From: CAVVEQ01 sp963802095
GTDB lineage: Bacteria; Chloroflexota; Anaerolineae; Anaerolineales; Anaerolineaceae
Direction of reading: 5' to 3'
NCBI GenBank assembly: GCA_963802095.1
Contig: CAWDHI010000004.1
Location: forward strand, 36,847 to 100,846
DNA: 64,000 nucleotides
This document shows, one piece after another, positions 7,798-17,109 of the stretch (positions are counted from its first letter, which is position 1; each line of letters begins with the position of its first letter). The notes below the pieces were generated by a model that did no database searches, was not told where the DNA came from, and saw only the letters and a program-made list of their open reading frames with translations. The translations under genes were made by a program, and so were the position numbers.

Positions 7798-9468
7798 TCA
7801 CTGGCGGGATTCCGCCCTGATCTTCTTCAGCCGCTTCATCACGTCATTGCCGCCACGCCCAAAATAATCGTGCAGCAGGACGTACTCGGCGTACAGTTTT
7901 TCATATTTTTCCTGGTCAGCGCGGTTTGGCGTATAGATCTCTTCCTTAAGATGTGCCATCACCCGGGCGGCTTCGTAAATGGAATCATATCCACCTTGGG
8001 CTTTCCCCGCTGCCACCGCCCCGAACATGGCCGAGCCCAGCGCCGGGGTCTGCTTGGAAGCGCTGACCTTGATCGGCAATCCGGTCACATCCGCGTAGAT
8101 TTGCATCAACAACTTGTTCTTTTCAGGCAAACCCCCGCAGGCGACCAGCTCGTGAATGGGCACCCCGTTCTTCTGGAAGGTCTCGATGATGATTTTTTTT
8201 CCATAGGCGGTGGATTCGATCAATGCCCGGTATATCTCTTCGGGTTTGGTCGCTAGCGTTGCCCCAATTAGCATCCCGGTCAGATCAACGTCCACCAGCA
8301 CCGAGCGGTTGCCGTTCCACCAGTCAAGCGCCAGCAGCCCGCTTTCACCCACCTTCAACCTCCCGGCCTTTTCCTCCAGAAGTTGGTGGATATCCACCCC
8401 GCGTTTCCCGGCTTCTTCTTCGTATGCAGCCGGGACGCAATGCTCTACGAACCAGGCAAAATGATCCCCCACGCAGGATTGCCCGGCTTCATAGCCAAAG
8501 AACCCGGGTATGATGCCATCCTCCACGTAACCGCACATACCGGGAACGATATGTTCTTCCGTACCCAGGACCATGTCGCAGGTGGAGGTACCCATGATCA
8601 TCACCATCCGTCCTGGCTCGGTGACCGTCGCCGCAGGGACGGCCACATGCGCGTCCACATTGGCAATCGCCACCGCTGTGCCGGGTTTCAAGCCAGTCCA
8701 ACCTGCGGCCTGTTCGGTGAGCTCCCCTGCCCGCTGACCGATGGGGATGATCTTCCGGGAAAGTTTTTCATCCACCACATTCTCCAACCGGGAATCCAGG
8801 GCTTTGAAGAATTCCTTGCGCGGAAATCCCTCACGCTTGGACCACATGGCCTTGTAACCCGCGGTGCAGCTATTGCGTGATTCCACCCCGGTAAGCTGCC
8901 AGACCACCCAGTCCGCAGCTTCCAGTAACCGGTCCGCGGCCGCATAGATCTGCGGATCCTCGTCCAGGATTTGCAGGGTCTTGGCAAAGAACCACTCCGA
9001 GGATATCTTGCCCCCGTAGCGGTCCAGCCAGCCCTCCCCCATCTCGGTTGCGGTGCGGTTGATGCGGTCGGCTTCCGGTTGGGCGGCATGGTGCTTCCAC
9101 AGCTTCACCCAGGCATGCGGACGATTCCGATATTCCGGCAGGTCGCAGAGCGGGGTGCTATCGGCTCTCACCGGCAGCATGGTGCAGGCTGTGAAATCGA
9201 TGCCGATCCCGATCACATCTGCCAGGTCGATCCCCGATTCGCGCAGCACTTGCGGTACCGCATTCTGGAATGTGCGGATGTAATCCTGCGGATCCTGCAG
9301 CGCCCAATCCGGTTCCAAACGCGGACCTCCATCGGGGAGTTGTTCGTCGATCACCCCGTGCGAATACAGGTATACCGCGGTGCCCATTTCCCGCCCGCTG
9401 GCAATATCCACCAGCACAGCCCGCCCACTTTCCGTTCCAAAATCCACCCCGATAGCATATTTACCCAT
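7798..9468 (-). CDS. araB: Ribulokinase
   Basis: 556 residues, the usual length. It is a FGGY-family sugar kinase: an N-terminal phosphate-binding motif GVDFGTESGRAVLVD, the ribulokinase-type IGIDFTACTMLPV, GTSTCDMVLG, and a C-terminal ATP-site region VACGGLPEKNKLLMQIYADV. It phosphorylates L-ribulose. A GGAG box precedes the ATG at 9468. Gene order araB-araD-araA matches the pathway and forms a compact unit with gaps of tens of bases. Confidence 0.96.
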   Translation of the reverse strand: MGKYAIGVDFGTESGRAVLVDIASGREMGTAVYLYSHGVIDEQLPDGGPRLEPDWALQDPQDYIRTFQNAVPQVLRESGIDLADVIGIGIDFTACTMLPVRADSTPLCDLPEYRNRPHAWVKLWKHHAAQPEADRINRTATEMGEGWLDRYGGKISSEWFFAKTLQILDEDPQIYAAADRLLEAADWVVWQLTGVESRNSCTAGYKAMWSKREGFPRKEFFKALDSRLENVVDEKLSRKIIPIGQRAGELTEQAAGWTGLKPGTAVAIANVDAHVAVPAATVTEPGRMVMIMGTSTCDMVLGTEEHIVPGMCGYVEDGIIPGFFGYEAGQSCVGDHFAWFVEHCVPAAYEEEAGKRGVDIHQLLEEKAGRLKVGESGLLALDWWNGNRSVLVDVDLTGMLIGATLATKPEEIYRALIESTAYGKKIIIETFQKNGVPIHELVACGGLPEKNKLLMQIYADVTGLPIKVSASKQTPALGSAMFGAVAAGKAQGGYDSIYEAARVMAHLKEEIYTPNRADQEKYEKLYAEYVLLHDYFGRGGNDVMKRLKKIRAESRQ

Positions 9469-9490
9469 ACAATCTCCAGATCTCTTTCTG

Positions 9491-10486
9491 TTACGGATTA
9501 ATAATGACTTTCAATCCCTCCCGCCTCTCGGCGGTCTTGAATGCTTGAACTGCCTGATCAAGGGAATATGTGTGCGTCACCAGGGAACGCACGTCCACCT
9601 GCCCGCTGGAAACTAACCGGATCGCCCGCGGGTAAGTGTTCTTCATCCGCCGGACCATCTTGATGGTCAATCCCTTGCGCCTGGCTGTGGATGCAGAAAA
9701 AGTGGTGCGATCCTCATCCGGGATGCCTGCCAGGATCACTTTCCCACCCGGCATGACGGCCGTGAAGGCATCATCGACCGCCCCCTGGGTGCCGGCCACC
9801 TCGAAGCTCACATCCAACCCGCACCCGCACGTGGCTTCCAGGATGGTTTTTTCGGAAACATTGGGGTCAGGCTGAAAAACATTCTGTGCACCGAACGATT
9901 TGGCAGCATCCACACGGTGCGGGAGGATCTCCGAGGCAATCACCTGGGAAACCCCGCTCAGCTGCGCAAGCTGAATGATGAGCAGTCCGATCGGACCGCA
10001 GCCGAACACGCCCACGCTCATTCCCGCTTTCAAGTGAGCTAAGTCCACAGCGTGGATGGCAACCCCGAGAGGCTCCAGCATCACCCCGTCCGAGTCTGAT
10101 AGGGAATCGGGGAGCTGGTGAAGCCTTTCCTTCTCCCAGCAGAGGTATTCGCGCAGCGCCCCATCCTGCTCGCTGTGCCCGGCGAAGCGCACCTGGGGGC
10201 AGAGATTTGTATCGCCGCGCATGCAAAGCTGGCAAACGCCGCAGGGAATGGCGGGGTCAACCGCGACGCGATCACCCGCTTCAGACACCCCGGCAAACTC
10301 GTGCCCAAGCACAAGGGGATGATCCAGGGTGGCATCACCGATCCCCCCCTGGGTGAACCAGCGCAGGTCTGAGCCGCACACTCCAACTGCTTTCACACGG
10401 ATCAATGCCTCGTTCGCCCCAGGGGCTGGAATGGTCTCATCCTGGACCCGCAGGTCGCCGGGTTTGAACAAGCGCAGCACCTTCAT
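9491..10486 (-). CDS. Zinc-dependent alcohol dehydrogenase (sorbitol/threonine dehydrogenase-like MDR)
   Basis: 331 residues. Medium-chain dehydrogenase features: VCGSDLRWF and GHEFAG for the catalytic zinc, a structural-zinc cysteine cluster CGVCQLC...C, and a Rossmann motif GVFGCGPIGLL. It is predicted to oxidise a polyol or hydroxy acid with NAD(P). Its place immediately upstream of araB suggests a side reaction of pentose or polyol metabolism, for example L-arabinitol, but the substrate is inferred only from context. Confidence 0.85.
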   Translation of the reverse strand: MKVLRLFKPGDLRVQDETIPAPGANEALIRVKAVGVCGSDLRWFTQGGIGDATLDHPLVLGHEFAGVSEAGDRVAVDPAIPCGVCQLCMRGDTNLCPQVRFAGHSEQDGALREYLCWEKERLHQLPDSLSDSDGVMLEPLGVAIHAVDLAHLKAGMSVGVFGCGPIGLLIIQLAQLSGVSQVIASEILPHRVDAAKSFGAQNVFQPDPNVSEKTILEATCGCGLDVSFEVAGTQGAVDDAFTAVMPGGKVILAGIPDEDRTTFSASTARRKGLTIKMVRRMKNTYPRAIRLVSSGQVDVRSLVTHTYSLDQAVQAFKTAERREGLKVIINP

Positions 10487-10519
10487 CTCAACCGCACCAC
10501 CTGAGCATGAATAAGCAAG

Positions 10520-11191
10520 TTATTTGGCAAAGAACCATATGGAACTCCAGTTCTTGGAGAGATCGTAGATCGCTATCCCAACCAGCAGAATTCCGCCAAC
10601 CAGGTTCACCTGCCGGCTATATCGGGCGAAGAGTGTCGTTAGCTGCTTTTGAAGAGCCCCCGATAGAAGCGAGAGGATTAAAAGCGGCATTCCCAGTCCG
10701 ATCCCAAACCAGAAGAAGACCCACAATTTACTAAAAAAGTCTGCAGTTGAAAGCGACAATGCAAAAATGCTGACAATCATGGGTCCGGAACACGGGATGG
10801 CGATTGGACCATATAAGAAGCCATACAGGTAAGCCGTTCCAAAGGGATGCCTGAGGGCAGGCACTTTGATCTGGGGAATGGACTTGAAGGGATTCCGATC
10901 CAGGATGAGCATGATACCCAGGCTAAGGATCAAAAGATTCGCGATCGGCACAATGACCGAGAGAAATTTTCCAATTGAAATCGACAATAATGCGATCATT
11001 GCTCCCAGGAGGAGCATCATGGTGAGCACTCCGAAAAGGACAAAGAAACCCAGAAAATATTTTTGGTTTCCCCTTCCCCAATCGCGTTGACCGCTAAGAA
11101 AAGCCAGGTATGCCGGGTATAAAGGCAATATGCACGGACTGCCCGTGGTTAAAATGCCCAGGAAAACCGAAGTAAAAACAAGTTCCAGCAT
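10520..11191 (-). CDS. CcdA-type cytochrome c biogenesis / thiol-disulfide membrane transporter
   Basis: 223 residues with about six hydrophobic segments. The CcdA/DsbD membrane-domain motifs are present: GILTTGSPCILPLYPAYL, with one redox cysteine in the first helix, and GPIAIPCSGPMIV with the second in a middle helix. CcdA passes reducing equivalents from cytoplasmic thioredoxin to extracytoplasmic thiol proteins. The gene follows a TlpA-like thioredoxin by six bases, so that is its likely partner. Confidence 0.88.
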   Translation of the reverse strand: MLELVFTSVFLGILTTGSPCILPLYPAYLAFLSGQRDWGRGNQKYFLGFFVLFGVLTMMLLLGAMIALLSISIGKFLSVIVPIANLLILSLGIMLILDRNPFKSIPQIKVPALRHPFGTAYLYGFLYGPIAIPCSGPMIVSIFALSLSTADFFSKLWVFFWFGIGLGMPLLILSLLSGALQKQLTTLFARYSRQVNLVGGILLVGIAIYDLSKNWSSIWFFAK

Positions 11192-11197
11192 ATCGCC

Positions 11198-11776
11198 TTA
11201 ATTCGCCAAAAATGGTTCCAGAATTTTTTGCAAAGTTTCTGCGTCTTTCTTTCCATAATCCAATTGATGGACATCTCCGTTCCGATCAATGATCAACATT
11301 GGAGAAAGCGGTGGGTTTAGATACTGAGCGCTGTATAGATTTCCCAACGCGCGGGCAAGGAGCAATGGCGCGACAGAAAAACGCCAATCGAAACCATATT
11401 CTTCGACATATTCCTTCAAAGATGCATCGTCTTCGTTAAAATCCACATCCAGACTGACGGAAACCAGGTCCTCCGGGTTTCCGAGAGCTTCATGCATTTT
11501 GCGAACCTCATTGGCCTGCACCAGGCAGTTGGGACACCACATCGCCATGGTTTCCACCAGGACGACCTTCCCGGCGAAATCGTTCATCGTGAAGGTCTCT
11601 CCGGTTCGTACATCTTTTAGCTCCATGTCGAACCAGTTCAGATCGAGAGTGGGGGCCACCTTTGGTGTCTCTTCCACCGGTGCCGACTGATTTTCCACTC
11701 CTGAGGATTGAGCCGCGCAACCCACCAGGAGGATCATAAGCCACAGAAAAATTACCGTCATAATCCATTTTTTCAT
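11198..11776 (-). CDS. TlpA-like thioredoxin-fold lipoprotein
   Basis: 192 residues. A signal peptide ends in a lipobox (ILLVGC), so the protein should be anchored on the outer face of the membrane. The thioredoxin fold holds a WCPNC active site at the end of the first strand (ETMAMWCPNCLVQANEV), a redoxin/TlpA pattern. It probably reduces extracytoplasmic disulfides using electrons from the neighbouring CcdA. A cysteine-bearing lipoprotein lies upstream with a two-base gap. Confidence 0.87.
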   Translation of the reverse strand: MKKWIMTVIFLWLMILLVGCAAQSSGVENQSAPVEETPKVAPTLDLNWFDMELKDVRTGETFTMNDFAGKVVLVETMAMWCPNCLVQANEVRKMHEALGNPEDLVSVSLDVDFNEDDASLKEYVEEYGFDWRFSVAPLLLARALGNLYSAQYLNPPLSPMLIIDRNGDVHQLDYGKKDAETLQKILEPFLAN

Positions 11777-11778
11777 AA

Positions 11779-12708
11779 TTATTTATCCGTAATATCCACA
11801 ACGTAACTCTTGTAAGTTCTGGGTTTGTTCGTCTCTACGCTGAGCAGGATGAATAACCCTTGCACATCTGGCGGTACCTTGACCGAGGTTTCCCATTGCA
11901 TGTTGCCCTTGGGCGGGGTGATGGGTATCGGCGCAATATCCAGCGACTCGTAGGCACCGTAAAGAATCCCATCCGAACCAATCACGGGGGGTGTGCCAAT
12001 GTGTGTCTTTAAAGGAAACTTGGAAGGATTGAAATTATCCCAGGTGAAGGTGAGTCCTTCATCTGACCGTTTGGTATCCAACAGGGTGACCACGTTATCG
12101 CTCAGCCCGGTGATGCTGATCTCAGGTGTTTGAATTAGCCCTTCCACCTCGGTTGCCACCGGGAAGGTTAGATCTTTCACGATAGTATCCAGATCCACTT
12201 CCATCGTGCCTTCCGTCGCTTTTGCGTCCGGGGTGTAATCATCAAGAATTCCACCATAGCTTACATAATCAATCATCAGTTTGGAACCGGCAGCGGCCAC
12301 TGCGCCTTTGCAATCAACGTACGCCATCTGCGTTTCCGGGTTATCCATCTCGCCGGTCTGGTAACCGCGCAGGCGAAAACCGGGTGGGAAGCGGTGTTCG
12401 CCGGTGCCGACAAACACCGTGTCACAGTTTATTGGTTCTCCGTCCTGGGGTATCAGGATGGCGGGTTTATCCGCGGCCGAATGCATGGTCGCCCAATCCC
12501 TCGTCTCATTCTGAAGTGCCAGCTCGATTCGCAGATCACCGCTATCAGATTCGACCACATTGGTGGCTACCGCGCTCCAGCCTTTCGACTCTTCTCCCGC
12601 CGGGGCTTCCGGTGTGGCCAGGTCTTGGGGAATTTCAATGTATACACAGGCGAAGGTAAAGATCGAGCATACTGCCAGAAATAACACACGCATTTTCTTT
12701 GATTTCAT
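11779..12708 (-). CDS. Hypothetical exported protein, possible lipoprotein
   Basis: 309 residues. A hydrophobic N-terminal segment (MRVLFLAVCSIFTFAC) looks like an imperfect lipobox, so it is probably secreted and perhaps lipid-anchored. The mature part appears beta-rich and contains two further cysteines (in EPINCDTVFVG and AYVDCKGAVA), candidates for a disulfide handled by the TlpA/CcdA pair just downstream. I do not recognise a family. GGAGATAG precedes the ATG. Confidence 0.7.
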   Translation of the reverse strand: MKSKKMRVLFLAVCSIFTFACVYIEIPQDLATPEAPAGEESKGWSAVATNVVESDSGDLRIELALQNETRDWATMHSAADKPAILIPQDGEPINCDTVFVGTGEHRFPPGFRLRGYQTGEMDNPETQMAYVDCKGAVAAAGSKLMIDYVSYGGILDDYTPDAKATEGTMEVDLDTIVKDLTFPVATEVEGLIQTPEISITGLSDNVVTLLDTKRSDEGLTFTWDNFNPSKFPLKTHIGTPPVIGSDGILYGAYESLDIAPIPITPPKGNMQWETSVKVPPDVQGLFILLSVETNKPRTYKSYVVDITDK

Positions 12709-12793
12709 GCGACTATCTCCATTGGAGTTTCTCCGGGTTCATTAGCAATTCCCATTGGCGGGTCTCATCTTCATGTTTTTCAGTGCCCCGCTA

Positions 12794-14395
12794 TCACTCA
12801 GAAGATTGAAAAACAGGCAGCAGCGGTCTGATCTTAGCCAGGGCGAAAGCATAACCCGGCGGCATGGCTGTGGTGCCATCCACCCCTGTAACCGCCTTAA
12901 CCTGACCGTCGAAGGAGATGGAAATGAAGTGTGCATAGCACTGCCGGCAGGGATTGAGGTAAGTGCTGTAGATCTCATTGGTGAACCATTGGTGGTCAAC
13001 GCTGATGGCTGTGAGTAGCTGGTCCACCTCGGCCGGCGTCACCTGCTTTTCCATGGTTTGATCCCCTGTAGTACCAGTTATGCGACCGTCGGGAAAGATC
13101 GCGAACAACTGGTCCACGCATTCCGGACCAGCAGTTCGGTGATAAACGAGAGCAGCGCCTTCCGAAATAAGTTGCGCGGCTTCGGTTTCCCGAAAGGGAG
13201 CTACCTTGCATTGGGTGGATTCCGGTGTGGACTGGTTCCTGGATGGCAATGATTGAGTTACCGCAATTGCGATCAATATCAAACCCATAGCCAAAGCTCC
13301 GATGCCGACCCAGAGGTTTCTCCGCTTCTTTCGCAGCGTGACCTCCTCCTCCTCGACCGTTGTTGTTTGCCGCTGGGTCTTTCGGTTGCGAATGATGGTT
13401 TGAACCCCAATGAAGATCAGGGTCAGCGCACCGATCACAATTTTGGTCCACCAGGAACTGAGTGATCCGATGAACTGGATCAGTGCCTGGGTCACCGCCA
13501 GGACCATCACACCGAACAGGGTGCCAAACACATACCCTGACCCACCGGTGAGCATGGTACCACCCATCACCACCGAGGCTATCACATCCAGTTCCATTCC
13601 CGGTGCATAGAGGCCGTGACCGGAAAACACAAAGACACTAAAAGCCAACCCTGCCAGGGCAGAGCAGAACCCGTTGAAGGTGTAGACCAACATTTTGGTC
13701 TGATCCACCCTCAGACCCATCAGGCGAGCAGATTGCTCATTGCGGCCTTCGTTGCCCCCAATGGCGTAGACTGTCCGGCCGATGCGCGTATAGTGCGCCA
13801 TATAGATCGCGAATCCAAGCAGCAGAAACCCGACCACCACCGGAATGGTGATATACGGTGCCTGTTTCCCCTGGCCGACATAGTACTCCATCATTCCAGG
13901 GATGAAGATCTTCGTTTTTCCCAGGACCTGGAAGGTGGGATGGTTGATGGTTACCGCGTTATCACTGATGAAAAAACACATTCCGCGGGTAAACCAAAGA
14001 CCTGCGAGGGTAGCGATGAATGGCTGCACTTTCAAATAGGTGATAAAACTACCCATGATCGCGCCGAGGAACATTCCCATCAGAAGCATCAGGGTGACCA
14101 CAAGCCAGGGATCCATACCCTCGCGAAGCAGAACCGCGGAGGAAACAGTGGTGAGAGCCACCACACCGGCGACCGATAGATCGATCCCCCCCGTAATGAT
14201 GACAAAGGTCATGCCAATGGCGCTGATCAGGAGGTATGAGCTGTTACGGAACAGGTTCAGAAAGACCTGCGGGTTCCGCATACCCACAAAGAAATATGCG
14301 CCGATGGCATAGGCCGTGAGCGCCAGAATAGCCGTTGCCCATAATGGGATCAGCTTGCGGTTTCGCTGGAAAAAGATGCTGATGACGTTTTTCAT
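12794..14395 (-). CDS. Sugar ABC transporter permease (YjfF/RbsC type) with C-terminal membrane anchor and extracytoplasmic cysteine domain
   Basis: 533 residues from the ATG at 14395, which overlaps the previous permease stop (ATGA). Residues up to about 345 are a normal sugar permease with multiple helices, the motif GMTFVIITGGIDLSV and the loop AIGGNEGRNEQSARLMGL. Family members end there at about 330 residues. This one continues with a charged linker (EEEEVTLRKKRR), an extra helix at about 359-381 and roughly 150 residues of soluble domain with four cysteines, two in a CRQC motif at 483-486. The tail resembles small stand-alone lipoprotein domains with an FPDGRITG and ISFDGQVKAVTGVDG pattern. 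The fusion is continuous with no stop or frame change. Confidence 0.88.
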   Translation of the reverse strand: MKNVISIFFQRNRKLIPLWATAILALTAYAIGAYFFVGMRNPQVFLNLFRNSSYLLISAIGMTFVIITGGIDLSVAGVVALTTVSSAVLLREGMDPWLVVTLMLLMGMFLGAIMGSFITYLKVQPFIATLAGLWFTRGMCFFISDNAVTINHPTFQVLGKTKIFIPGMMEYYVGQGKQAPYITIPVVVGFLLLGFAIYMAHYTRIGRTVYAIGGNEGRNEQSARLMGLRVDQTKMLVYTFNGFCSALAGLAFSVFVFSGHGLYAPGMELDVIASVVMGGTMLTGGSGYVFGTLFGVMVLAVTQALIQFIGSLSSWWTKIVIGALTLIFIGVQTIIRNRKTQRQTTTVEEEEVTLRKKRRNLWVGIGALAMGLILIAIAVTQSLPSRNQSTPESTQCKVAPFRETEAAQLISEGAALVYHRTAGPECVDQLFAIFPDGRITGTTGDQTMEKQVTPAEVDQLLTAISVDHQWFTNEIYSTYLNPCRQCYAHFISISFDGQVKAVTGVDGTTAMPPGYAFALAKIRPLLPVFQSSE

Positions 14396-15465
14396 TTGTA
14401 CGCGCTTTTCTTCGGATTCCCGATCCATTGGATGAATCCGCGTACCTGCCGGGAATAGAGCAAGATTACAATGATAACCACAACCGATTTGACTGCCTGG
14501 AGCGCAAAGGCGGGTACGCCAATCGCATACATGGTCTGTGTTATCGCCTGCATCACCAGCGCGCCGATCATGCTGGCCAGGAGGGAGAACCTACCCCCGC
14601 TCATGGCTGTGCCGCCGATCACCACCGCCAGGATGGCATCCAGCTCTGTTGTCAGGCCAATATTGTTTGAATCAGACGTTTTGATGTTAGAGCTGGCAAC
14701 CAGACCGGCGATCCCGGCACATAAACCGCAGAAGGTATAAACCAGCATTTTGATGCGCTTCTCGTTGATCCCGCTGAAGAAGCTGGACCTGAAATTAATT
14801 CCCACCGATTCGATGAACATACCGATCGATGTTTTCCGGGTCATCAGCCACGATAAAGCGAAGACGATCGCCACGACATAGAGCGAAAACGGCACAACCA
14901 TCCAACCCTGGCCAATGAACCAGTATGGCTTATAGGTTATCTGGACCCGAAGTCCATTGGTGATCAATTGGGCGATCCCGCGCCCTGCGATCATCAGGAT
15001 CAGGGTGGCCACCATGGGTTGTATTCGCATGTAGGCGACCAGGAACCCGTTCCACATCCCGCAAAGAACCGCGATAGCCAGCGCCGCAAGGATAACCAAC
15101 CATAAAGGTTGGAATGTAAACAGCGGATCAGTAACGAAGAAAACCTCGTTCCTTAAGGCTGAAGGATTCATCAGGATCCCCGCCGTGGAGGCAGCGATAG
15201 CCATCACTGCGCCAACAGAGAGATCCACCCCGCCGGTCGCGATGACCAGGGTCATCCCCAGTGCAAGTAGCATGACCGTGGATCCATTCCGGAATATGTC
15301 GATCAGGCTGCCGCGCAGATTCCCATCCCTGGACTCTATCGCAAAGAAACCCGGGATGAAGATGAAGTCAAAAAGCAGGATCAGGAAAAGCGCTACCAGC
15401 GGGAAGAAAAGCCTGCTATCGGTGATCTTATGCCAGCTAAAGGGTTGTTTCGTGGGTTTTTTCAT
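14392..15465 (-). CDS. Sugar ABC transporter permease (YtfT/RbsC type)
   Basis: 357 residues. A hydrophobic protein with the branched-chain/ribose permease signature GMTLVIATGGVDLSVGAVMAIAA and a second conserved stretch TTELDAILAVVIGGTAMSGGR. It is one half of the membrane channel with the next gene; both ends overlap neighbours by four bases (ATGA), showing tight operon coupling with the ATPase upstream and the second permease downstream. Confidence 0.93.
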   Translation of the reverse strand: MKKPTKQPFSWHKITDSRLFFPLVALFLILLFDFIFIPGFFAIESRDGNLRGSLIDIFRNGSTVMLLALGMTLVIATGGVDLSVGAVMAIAASTAGILMNPSALRNEVFFVTDPLFTFQPLWLVILAALAIAVLCGMWNGFLVAYMRIQPMVATLILMIAGRGIAQLITNGLRVQITYKPYWFIGQGWMVVPFSLYVVAIVFALSWLMTRKTSIGMFIESVGINFRSSFFSGINEKRIKMLVYTFCGLCAGIAGLVASSNIKTSDSNNIGLTTELDAILAVVIGGTAMSGGRFSLLASMIGALVMQAITQTMYAIGVPAFALQAVKSVVVIIVILLYSRQVRGFIQWIGNPKKSAYK

Positions 15466-16985
15466 GATTCACTCCCCGCGATGGCGTGGATGATGGTCGT
15501 TTCATCGACATCACCCGAAAATTCAGCAATTTTTTCGCGGTCTCGCAGAACAACCACCCGGTGGCTTGTCCGTAAGACCTCATCCAATTCGGAGGATATG
15601 AAGACACAGGCTTTTCCTTCATCCGCCAGGACAAGAACCAGTTTCTGTATCTCCGCCTTGGTTCCCACGTCGATCCCGCGTGTGGGTTCGTCCAGGATCA
15701 GCAATTGTGGTCCGGTTGCGAGCCAGCGCGCGAGGATGACTTTTTGCTGGTTTCCCCCACTCAAATTTTTTACGGCCTGATCCGCGGATGGGGTGGCGAT
15801 ATTCAAAAGCTTGATGTATTTATCTGCCATCTCATATTGCTCTGCCAGGCTCAGGTAATTGAACCAGCCTTTGCTTGCCTGAATCGCTAATACGATGTTT
15901 TCCCGCACAGTGAGATCATCAATGATCCCGGCGCCCTTCCTATCTTCCGGGCATAGCGCGATTCCCCGTTTAATGGATTCCAGCGGGGAAAAGGCTTTCA
16001 CCTCCTTCCCGGCAAAGACCATGGACCCGGAATCTGGTTTTTCCACGCCGAAAAGCAGGCTGGCTGTTTCCGTGCGTCCGGAGCCGAGCAGGCCGGCCAA
16101 CCCAACGACTTCACCGGAGTGCAGGGTGAGATCGAAGGGGCGAATGGAATCGGTGAGTCCCAACTTTTGCGTTTGAAGCAGGCTACCTTTGTCAATGTGT
16201 TTCCGGCTTTCCGATTTGATCTTGGTCATTTCATCCAGCTCGGCCAGGCTCCGCCCAATCATTTTGGCGATCAATTCCACGCGGGTGATCGAGGCAGTAT
16301 CATAAGTTCCAACCAGTTTGCCGTTGCGGAGCACGGTAGTTCGGTCCGATACCTCGAAGATCTGGCCAATGAAGTGGGTGATGAAAATGATCCCCACCCC
16401 CTCGCCTTTTAGCTTTCGCATGACCTTGAAAAGCTGGTTGGTTTCATTAACATCCAGGCTCGAGGTTGGCTCGTCCAGAATGAGAATTTTCGCAGATTTC
16501 ATATATAGGGCTCTGGCGATGGCGACCATTTGCTGGATGGCAACCGTGTACGAATCCAGTGGTTTGGTCACATCGATATCAACACCCAGCAGCCGTTCCA
16601 GCGTATCGCTGGCCAGTTTATTCATGCCCTTCCAATCCAGGCGCCCAGCTTTGTGAGGCTCCCGTCCCAGGAGGATGTTCTCCGCGACAGAGAGATTCAT
16701 GCAAAGATTGATCTCCTGGTAGACCGTGCTGATCCCAAGTTCCTGGGCATGCTGGGGCGAGCGGGGATGGATCTCCCTTCCCTCCAGCAGGATCTTGCCG
16801 GAATCCAGTGAATCAACCCCGGTTAGCACTTTCATCAGTGTGGATTTGCCAGCTCCATTTTCCCCCACGAGGCAAAGGATTTCCCCGCGCTCGAGGGTGA
16901 GGTCTACAGCATCCAAAGCCTGAACTCCCGGGAAGGCCTTGCTGATCCCTGCCATTTTCAAGATGACTCGATCTTCTTTGGTCAT
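15462..16985 (-). CDS. Sugar ABC transporter ATP-binding protein (tandem nucleotide-binding domains, YtfR/RbsA type)
   Basis: 507 residues from the ATG at 16985; a GTG two codons earlier is possible. Two ATPase domains are seen in tandem: the first with Walker A GENGAGKST and Walker B ILILDEPTSSLD, the second with a degenerate Walker A region (GLLGSGRTE), signature LSGGNQQKV and Walker B LLILDEPTRGIDVG. This double-domain form is typical of pentose/hexose importers. It energises uptake through the two permeases that follow. Confidence 0.94.
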   Translation of the reverse strand: MTKEDRVILKMAGISKAFPGVQALDAVDLTLERGEILCLVGENGAGKSTLMKVLTGVDSLDSGKILLEGREIHPRSPQHAQELGISTVYQEINLCMNLSVAENILLGREPHKAGRLDWKGMNKLASDTLERLLGVDIDVTKPLDSYTVAIQQMVAIARALYMKSAKILILDEPTSSLDVNETNQLFKVMRKLKGEGVGIIFITHFIGQIFEVSDRTTVLRNGKLVGTYDTASITRVELIAKMIGRSLAELDEMTKIKSESRKHIDKGSLLQTQKLGLTDSIRPFDLTLHSGEVVGLAGLLGSGRTETASLLFGVEKPDSGSMVFAGKEVKAFSPLESIKRGIALCPEDRKGAGIIDDLTVRENIVLAIQASKGWFNYLSLAEQYEMADKYIKLLNIATPSADQAVKNLSGGNQQKVILARWLATGPQLLILDEPTRGIDVGTKAEIQKLVLVLADEGKACVFISSELDEVLRTSHRVVVLRDREKIAEFSGDVDETTIIHAIAGSES

Positions 16986-17109
16986 ATCCACCTGCCTGTA
17001 ATTTGCGTCTTATAAGGGATTGGGAAACGATGTTGCCACCGTTTCCCAATCATTTTTACACAAATCTGCCTAATCTGCCAAAATAAACCTAAGCAGATGA
17101 TCCGATGAT

